This document shows positions 59,114 to 64,000 of a DNA stretch of 64,000 nt, in pieces. The notes below the pieces were generated by a model. That model did not search any database. It saw nothing but the letters and a program-made list of their open reading frames with translations, and had not been told where the DNA came from. Source of the stretch: Sporosarcina sp. FSL K6-1522 (lineage in GTDB: Bacteria; Bacillota; Bacilli; Bacillales_A; Planococcaceae). The stretch is taken from positions 2,578,501-2,642,500 of the forward strand of contig NZ_CP152019.1 of assembly GCF_038622445.1 (NCBI RefSeq), written 5' to 3'. Numbering within the stretch: the first letter of the stretch is position 1; every line of letters begins with the position of its first letter. Both the position numbers and the translations under genes were made by a program.

Positions 59114-59815
59114 CTATTCATTATATTCATGTTTAAATAACTGATACAATTTAACGATTGCACGTTTTTCAATGCGGGAAACATAGCTTCTTGAAATATT
59201 GAGTTGCTCGGCAATTTCCTTTTGTGTCATCGGTTGATCGTCTAACAGGCCGTAGCGTCGTTGAATGATTTCGAGCTCTCTACCGTCAAGTTTTCCAAGA
59301 TGCCTATACAGCCGTTCTTTTCGTTCTTTTTGCTCGACGGTATCGACCGGTGCTTCGTCATCTGTTTGCAGCAGATCGGCAATTTGGAGTGACTGCCCAT
59401 CTTTATCCATACCGATTGGGTCAAATAGTGATACATCTTTTTGCACTTTTTTTTGCGTGCGTAAGTACATGAGTATTTCGTTTTCGATACAGCGTGCAGC
59501 ATATGTGGCAAGTTTCGTTTTGCGGTCGGGCGTGAAGCTGTTGACGGCTTTCATAAGTCCAATTGTCCCGATTGAAATATAGTCATCAAGCAGTTCATGT
59601 TTTGGGTGGAATTTTTTTACGATATGTGCGACAAGTCGCATGTTGCGTTCAATGAGTTCATCCCGAGCGTCTTCATCGCCTTCTGCAAGCCGTGCAAGGC
59701 AAGCTGCTTCCTCTTCTTTTGATAAGGGACGTTGAAATGCCTGCCCTCTGATATAGCCAATCACGGCAGGAATCTCAAGCCATAGCTGGACCATCGCCAT
59801 GACAAACCCGCTCAT
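59114..59815 (-). CDS. sigK: RNA polymerase sigma-K factor, uninterrupted (pro-sigma-K)
   Basis: Mother-cell late sporulation sigma factor. 233 aa: a hydrophobic pro-sequence (about residues 1-20), region 2 with LISIGT-like YISIGTIGLMKAV and KLATYAARCIENEILM, and region 4 with LNISRSYVSRIEKRA. Tyr21 aligns with the first residue of mature B. subtilis sigma-K (YVKNNAF there, YIRGQAF here). The gene is continuous, so no skin-type element splits it. ATG 59815 follows GGAGGTGG; an upstream in-frame ATG is less likely. Confidence 0.94.
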   Translation of the reverse strand: MSGFVMAMVQLWLEIPAVIGYIRGQAFQRPLSKEEEAACLARLAEGDEDARDELIERNMRLVAHIVKKFHPKHELLDDYISIGTIGLMKAVNSFTPDRKTKLATYAARCIENEILMYLRTQKKVQKDVSLFDPIGMDKDGQSLQIADLLQTDDEAPVDTVEQKERKERLYRHLGKLDGRELEIIQRRYGLLDDQPMTQKEIAEQLNISRSYVSRIEKRAIVKLYQLFKHEYNE

Positions 59816-59943
59816 CGGGCCACCTCCTGTGTCGTTGTATGACAGCATATGCGGTCGCGCCTTGCCATATCACCGATTATTCAGTCGGACAGGCGGTACA
59901 GGATGTCCGTATTTTCGAACAAAGCGTGTAATGTGGATGATTA

Positions 59944-59952
59944 TGTTATAAT
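59944..59952 (+). promoter_or_regulatory. Extended -10 promoter for yqeG
   Basis: TGtTATAAT, a perfect extended -10 element 36 bp before the start codon, without a good -35. Confidence 0.6.
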
Positions 59953-59987
59953 CATTTCAGAAACAGTACTATATCGGAGTGGATAAC

Positions 59988-60503
59988 ATGTATAACAACT
60001 TTTTACCAAGTGAATACGTCAAAAATGTTTTTCATATTCAACCAGAGAAACTAGTAGCCAGAGGCGTTAAAGGGATTATTACGGATCTAGACAATACACT
60101 TGTCGAATGGGACCGACCTCTTGCGACCGCTGAAATCATTGACTGGGTGACATCTATGAGAGACGTTGGCATACAAGTGATGATTGTTTCGAATAACAAT
60201 AACACGCGCGTGAAAGCATTTTGTGATCCGCTTGGGATTCCATTCATTTGCGATGCTCGTAAGCCACTAAGAAAGTCTTTTAACAAGGCACTTATGACTA
60301 TGGGTATCCAAAAAGAGCAAGCGGTTTTCATCGGTGATCAGATGATGACCGATATTCTGGGCGGTAACCGGGCAGGCTTGCACACAATACTTGTTGTGCC
60401 AGTGGCTAGCTCTGACGGTTTCTTCACAAAGTTTAACCGAATGATGGAAAGAAGAATTATGGCCAAGCTTAAACGTAAAGGCCTGTTGAAGTGGGAGGAA
60501 TAA
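59988..60503 (+). CDS. YqeG family HAD-type phosphatase
   Basis: HAD motif I TDLDNTLVEWD near residue 30, motif II IVSNNN near 65 and FIGDQMMTDILGGNRAG near 115. 171 aa. Proteins of this family act as phosphatidylglycerophosphate phosphatase in some organisms (Pgp-type); the substrate here is unproven. ATG 59988 has GGAG 8 bp ahead. First gene of yqeG-yqeH-aroE-yhbY-nadD-yqeK. Confidence 0.88.
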   Translation: MYNNFLPSEYVKNVFHIQPEKLVARGVKGIITDLDNTLVEWDRPLATAEIIDWVTSMRDVGIQVMIVSNNNNTRVKAFCDPLGIPFICDARKPLRKSFNKALMTMGIQKEQAVFIGDQMMTDILGGNRAGLHTILVVPVASSDGFFTKFNRMMERRIMAKLKRKGLLKWEE

Positions 60504-60505
60504 GT

Positions 60506-61606
60506 TTGGAAGAGATTAAATGTATTGGTTGCGGGATTACGATTCAGACAGATAATCCGAAAGCAGAGGGCTATACGCCACCTGTTTCGTTGGAAAAAGA
60601 CGATGTTATTTGTAAACGCTGCTTTCGATTACGCAATTACAATGAGCTACAACCCGTATCGTTATCAGGAGACGATTTTTTAAATATCTTAAACGGTATT
60701 GGACAAAAGGATGGTTTAGTCGTTAAAATCGTTGACATTTTCGATTTTAACGGTAGCTGGATCAATGGCTTACACCGTTTTGTCGGCAATAAAGATATTT
60801 TATTAATCGGCAATAAATCTGATGTTTTACCGAAATCCATTAATCCAAATCGTTTGATTAACTGGATGAAGGCAGAGGCGGTTAAATTAGGATTGAAACC
60901 TGCTGATGTTCTGCTCGTTTCTGCGCATAAAGGGCATGGGATGGAAGAGGCACTTGCAGCAATTGACAAGCTTCGTCGTGGTAAAGATGTCTATGTTGTA
61001 GGTTGTACAAATGTTGGGAAATCGACATTCATAAATCGTATTATTAAAGGTGCTACGGGTGTGGGCGAAGTCATTACAACTTCTCATTTTCCGGGAACAA
61101 CACTCGATTTAGTGGAGATTCCACTGGATGATGGCAAGGCGATTTACGATACACCAGGTATTATTAATGACCACCAGATTGCGCATCATTTGAATGCACA
61201 AGATTTGAAAGCTATCACACCGAAGAAAGAATTGAAACCAAAAGTGTTTCAGTTAAATGCGGAACAAACACTGTTTATCGCTGGGCTGGCGCGCTTCGAT
61301 TTCATCGCAGGTGACCGTTCGTCCTTTACGATTCATGTGTCTAACGATTTGCTTATTCATCGTACAAAGCTTTCGAATGCTGAGACATTGTACCGTGAGC
61401 ATCTTGGTGCGATGTTGTCACCGCCATCTGGTGAATCAGTGGATACATTGCCACCATTTGTGCGTCATGAATTTTCGGTGAAAAAGGCAAAAACGGATAT
61501 TGTCATTTCAGGTCTTGGATGGATTACTATCCAGCATCCAGACGTCGTTGTCGCTGTCCATGCACCACGGGGCGTGGATGTCGTTCTTCGACCTTCATTA
61601 ATCTAA
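60506..61606 (+). CDS. yqeH: Circularly permuted ribosome biogenesis GTPase YqeH
   Basis: 30S assembly GTPase. N-terminal zinc finger (CIGCGITIQ...CKRCFRLRNYNE), then G motifs in permuted order: NKSD (G4) at about 118 before GCTNVGKST (G1) at about 167 and DTPG (G3). 366 aa, as in B. subtilis. TTG 60506 with GGGAGGA ahead gives the expected LEEIKCIGCG start; it overlaps neither gene. Confidence 0.95.
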   Translation: MEEIKCIGCGITIQTDNPKAEGYTPPVSLEKDDVICKRCFRLRNYNELQPVSLSGDDFLNILNGIGQKDGLVVKIVDIFDFNGSWINGLHRFVGNKDILLIGNKSDVLPKSINPNRLINWMKAEAVKLGLKPADVLLVSAHKGHGMEEALAAIDKLRRGKDVYVVGCTNVGKSTFINRIIKGATGVGEVITTSHFPGTTLDLVEIPLDDGKAIYDTPGIINDHQIAHHLNAQDLKAITPKKELKPKVFQLNAEQTLFIAGLARFDFIAGDRSSFTIHVSNDLLIHRTKLSNAETLYREHLGAMLSPPSGESVDTLPPFVRHEFSVKKAKTDIVISGLGWITIQHPDVVVAVHAPRGVDVVLRPSLI

Positions 61607-61610
61607 GGGT

Positions 61611-61725
61611 GTTCAAAAAAGTCCGGTGAAAATGGCTCTTCGGATTACGTTGTCAGCTTGCTACTCCACTGCTCGTAGCTACGCTTCCTAGTACTCCTCG
61701 GCCCTTTTCATTTTCCTTTTTGAAC
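61611..61725. repeat. 115-bp element with 9-bp terminal inverted repeats
   Basis: Ends are GTTCAAAAA and TTTTTGAAC (perfect). Inside, TGAAAATGG opposes CCCTTTTCA, and a CGTAGCTACG palindrome sits at 61674-61683. It fills most of the yqeH-aroE gap and has no coding potential. It looks like a miniature inverted-repeat element or a weak bidirectional terminator. Confidence 0.7.
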
Positions 61726-61747
61726 GTATAGGAAGGGATGGCTTCAG

Positions 61748-62575
61748 ATGAAAAAATGGTATGCAGTAATCGGGGATCCAATCGCACAGTCGATGTCTCC
61801 AGCTATGCATGAAGCGTGGTTTGCGGAAAATGATATTGAGGCTGCTTATATTCCGATTCATGTAACGGCGGCCAAGCTTGGAGAAGCTGTTGCGAGCTTA
61901 AAGAATCTAGGCTGTAGTGGTTGGAATGTGACCGTTCCACATAAAAGTGCTATCATCCCATATCTTGATCGATTGGAGCCGTCTGCACAGCAGATGAATG
62001 CCGTCAATACGGTTCATGTGTTGCCAGATGGCTCATTGGTCGGTTCCAATACGGACGGTCTTGGCTTTGTTCGTTCGTTGGAAGAAGCATATGGCGAGCA
62101 GTGCAAACAACAAAAAGTATTGCTTGTCGGTGCCGGTGGTGCAGCTCGTGGCATCGCATTTGCACTTGATGCGATGGGGTATGGTCCAATTACCTTCACG
62201 AATCGAACGTTTGAGAAGGCTGAACAATTGGCATCAGATCTTTCCAATGCATCAGTTTCGTCTCTAGCTGAAGCAGAAACCTCTTTAGCTGACTATGGTT
62301 TAATCGTCCAGACGACCTCTGTTGGCATGAACTTCGCGCAGGCAGGAATGCCGATTAATCCAATGAATGTCGCAGGTGGGGCGGTTGTCGCAGATATTAT
62401 TTATAATCCGCTTGAAACAGAACTTCTTGCGGAAGCTCGGAAAAAAGGTGCCCACACGATGAACGGCGTCGGCATGTTTGCCCATCAGGGAGCATTGGCC
62501 TTTGAAACATGGACGGGCGTTCGACCGAATACAGAAAAAATGATTAAAAAAATAACAACAACTCTTGGAGGTTAA
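61748..62575 (+). CDS. aroE: Shikimate dehydrogenase (NADP+)
   Basis: Shikimate pathway reductase. Substrate motif GDPIAQSMSPAMHE at the N-terminus, NVTVPHKSAI with the catalytic lysine near 65, and the NADP-binding GAGGAARGIAF near 127. 275 aa. GGAAGGGATGG precedes ATG. Confidence 0.97.
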   Translation: MKKWYAVIGDPIAQSMSPAMHEAWFAENDIEAAYIPIHVTAAKLGEAVASLKNLGCSGWNVTVPHKSAIIPYLDRLEPSAQQMNAVNTVHVLPDGSLVGSNTDGLGFVRSLEEAYGEQCKQQKVLLVGAGGAARGIAFALDAMGYGPITFTNRTFEKAEQLASDLSNASVSSLAEAETSLADYGLIVQTTSVGMNFAQAGMPINPMNVAGGAVVADIIYNPLETELLAEARKKGAHTMNGVGMFAHQGALAFETWTGVRPNTEKMIKKITTTLGG

Positions 62576-62578
62576 CAC

Positions 62579-62869
62579 ATGTTAACAGGTAAACAAAAAG
62601 GATTTCTACGCAGTGAAGCACATCATTTACAACCACTTTTTCAAATTGGGAAGAGCGGTTTGACAGCATCAGTCATTACACAAATTGAAGAAGCACTTGA
62701 AGCAAAAGAATTAATAAAAGTGAACATTTTACAAAACTGTGAGCAAGACAAAAAAGAAATCGCAGCGCAACTTGGCGAGCAAGAAGGAATGGAAGTTGTC
62801 CAAGTGATTGGCAATATCCTCATTTTGTATAAAGAGTCTGTAGAGAAAAAACGCATCGTCCTGCCGTAA
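62579..62869 (+). CDS. yhbY: YhbY-type CRM-domain RNA-binding protein
   Basis: 96-aa CRM domain (LTGKQKGFLRSEAHHLQPLFQIGKSGLT) associated with pre-50S ribosomes. Called yqeI in B. subtilis. Starts 3 bp after aroE, with GGAGG in the aroE end. Confidence 0.95.
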   Translation: MLTGKQKGFLRSEAHHLQPLFQIGKSGLTASVITQIEEALEAKELIKVNILQNCEQDKKEIAAQLGEQEGMEVVQVIGNILILYKESVEKKRIVLP

Positions 62870-62881
62870 GGAGGAAGATTA

Positions 62882-63457
62882 ATGAAAGTGAAAAAGATTG
62901 GCATACTTGGCGGGACGTTTAACCCGCCACATATCGGTCATCTAATCGTCGCCAATGAAGTTCAACACGCATTAGGGCTTGATGAAGTTCGCTTCATGCC
63001 AACTGCGTTGCCACCTCATAAAAGTGCGCCGGGAGATGCGACCGCTGAACAGCGTTTGCGCATGGTAGAACTGGCTGTAGCGGATTATGACAAGTTTGCT
63101 GTATCCGCATTCGAAGTCACACGTGGAGGAATTTCCTACACGTATGATACGATGAAACAGTTGACAGAGCTTGAGCCAGAAGTGGATTTCCATTTCATCA
63201 TTGGTGGCGATATGATCGACATGTTGCCAAAGTGGCACCGAATTGAAGAGCTGCTGGAGCTTGTGACATTTGTAGGGGTGGCTAGACCTGGGACAATTGG
63301 AACGACGGCATTCCCGATTACGATGGTGGAAATCCCGCAAATTGAGTTATCTTCAACACTCATTCGGCAACGTTTTGTGATGGATGGAACGGTTCAATTT
63401 CTCCTCCCGCCCAAAGTGGAAGCTTTCATACGTGAGGAGGGCTTATATGGATGTTGA
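62882..63457 (+). CDS. nadD: Nicotinate-nucleotide adenylyltransferase
   Basis: Makes deamido-NAD from NaMN and ATP. Nucleotidyl-transferase motif GGTFNPPHIGHLIVA near residue 12 and ISSTLIRQR-like LSSTLIRQR near 160. 191 aa. AAGGAGGAAG precedes ATG. Overlaps the next gene by 11 bp. Confidence 0.97.
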   Translation: MKVKKIGILGGTFNPPHIGHLIVANEVQHALGLDEVRFMPTALPPHKSAPGDATAEQRLRMVELAVADYDKFAVSAFEVTRGGISYTYDTMKQLTELEPEVDFHFIIGGDMIDMLPKWHRIEELLELVTFVGVARPGTIGTTAFPITMVEIPQIELSSTLIRQRFVMDGTVQFLLPPKVEAFIREEGLYGC

Positions 63458-64000
63458 ATTGTTAAAAGAGGAACTGCAGAAGCGCTTGCCGACAAAGCGT
63501 TATGACCATGTTTTACGCGTCACAGCAACGGCAATCGCATTAGCAGAAAGATACGCCATTCCCGTATGGAAGGCTGAGCAAGCGGCTTTGTTTCATGACT
63601 TTGCTAAGTTTATGGACAAGGCTGAACTTAAGATGTTTCTTGTACAAGGAAACGAGGATCCAAGGCTACTGTCCTTCCATCATGAATTATGGCATGCGCC
63701 GGTAGGAGCCATTATTGCACAAGATCAATTTGGTATGACGGATATCGACATTTTAAATGCAATCCGTTATCATACAACAGGGCGGGCAAAGATGTCTGCG
63801 CTTGAAAAACTTATTTATGTAGCGGATATGATTGAACCCGGGCGTGTATTTCCGGGCGTCGAAGCATTACGAACAATGGCCGAAGAGAGCTTGGATTCGG
63901 CAATGGAAGCTTGTATCTATCAGTCGGTACAGTTTTTGATTCATAAAAGAGCGCCGGTTTTTCCGGACTCTCTCGACTGTTACAACGAATTTGTGAATAC
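63447..64000 (+). CDS. HD-domain YqeK (bis(5'-nucleosyl)-tetraphosphatase), 3' end outside window
   Basis: Partial: about 184 codons are visible and no stop is reached by 64000. HD-domain signature: H in RYDHVLRV, HD in ALFHDFAKF, then HELWHAPVGA and later YVADMIEPGR. Family members hydrolyse Ap4A symmetrically. GAGGAGGG precedes ATG, which lies inside the nadD end. The next expected gene is rsfS. Confidence 0.92.
   Translation, partial: MDVELLKEELQKRLPTKRYDHVLRVTATAIALAERYAIPVWKAEQAALFHDFAKFMDKAELKMFLVQGNEDPRLLSFHHELWHAPVGAIIAQDQFGMTDIDILNAIRYHTTGRAKMSALEKLIYVADMIEPGRVFPGVEALRTMAEESLDSAMEACIYQSVQFLIHKRAPVFPDSLDCYNEFVN

Overview
The window is a chromosomal segment of a low-to-mid GC, endospore-forming Bacillales bacterium. 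Gene order (comC-maf-radC-mreBCD-minCD-spoIVFAB-rplU-prp-rpmA-spo0B-obgE-pheBA, ruvAB-queA-tgt-yajC, secDF-recJ-apt-relA-dtd, hisS-aspS, cymR-iscS-mnmA, recD2-alaS, udk-greA, sigK, yqeGH-aroE-yhbY-nadD-yqeK) is that of the Bacillus core genome. The protein sequences are diverged from B. subtilis, and several Bacillus neighbours are missing (nadABC next to safA, bofC before ruvA, the U32 peptidase pair before udk). A Planococcaceae/Caryophanaceae spore-former such as Sporosarcina fits best; this is an inference from gene order and sequence recall, not a measured identification.

Layout. 1-4.8 kb: a diguanylate cyclase, prepilin peptidase, a SpoIIB-like membrane protein, Maf and RadC. 4.8-9 kb: the rod-shape and division-site operon mreBCD-minCD. 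9-13.4 kb: SpoIVFA/SpoIVFB, the L21-Prp-L27 ribosomal operon with its leader, Spo0B and ObgE. 13.4-19.4 kb: PheB/PheA, a SafA-like LysM coat protein, an APH-fold kinase, YebC, and a KinB-like sporulation kinase. 19.5-29.4 kb: Holliday-junction and queuosine genes, YajC, DUF421, SpoVB, ComN, SecDF and LapA. 29.4-40.5 kb: RecJ, Apt, RelA, Dtd, an SH3b amidase, and a T-box-controlled hisS-aspS operon. 40.5-53.7 kb: 6S RNA, TcdA, RarA, CymR, IscS, MnmA, TPR, RecD2, T-box-alaS, IreB, RuvX and DUF1292. 53.8-64 kb: MltG, an O-methyltransferase, Udk, GreA, YrrS, MtnN, a 26-residue micro-ORF, an uninterrupted sigK, and YqeG-YqeH-AroE-YhbY-NadD-YqeK (the last cut by the window edge).

Sporulation runs through the window. 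There is a KinB-like kinase and Spo0B (phosphorelay), SpoIVFA/SpoIVFB (intramembrane protease and its regulator) and their expected substrate pro-sigma-K, plus SpoVB, SafA and a SpoIIB-like protein. Translation and tRNA quality functions form the other large group.

The most interesting non-coding signal is a dispersed family of structured intergenic repeats. Full copies are about 262 bp (17728-17990 and 40794-41054); rearranged or partial copies lie at 8889, 35345, 44937, 49782, 57741, 58935 and 59045. The family has a palindrome at each end and several internal stems whose paired bases change together between copies. Copies sit at gene 3' ends, often immediately behind intrinsic terminators. 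No transposase, prophage or CRISPR array is visible. Two other small repeats are also present: a GC-rich element following minD, apt and the 58.8-kb terminator, and a 115-bp inverted-repeat element before aroE.
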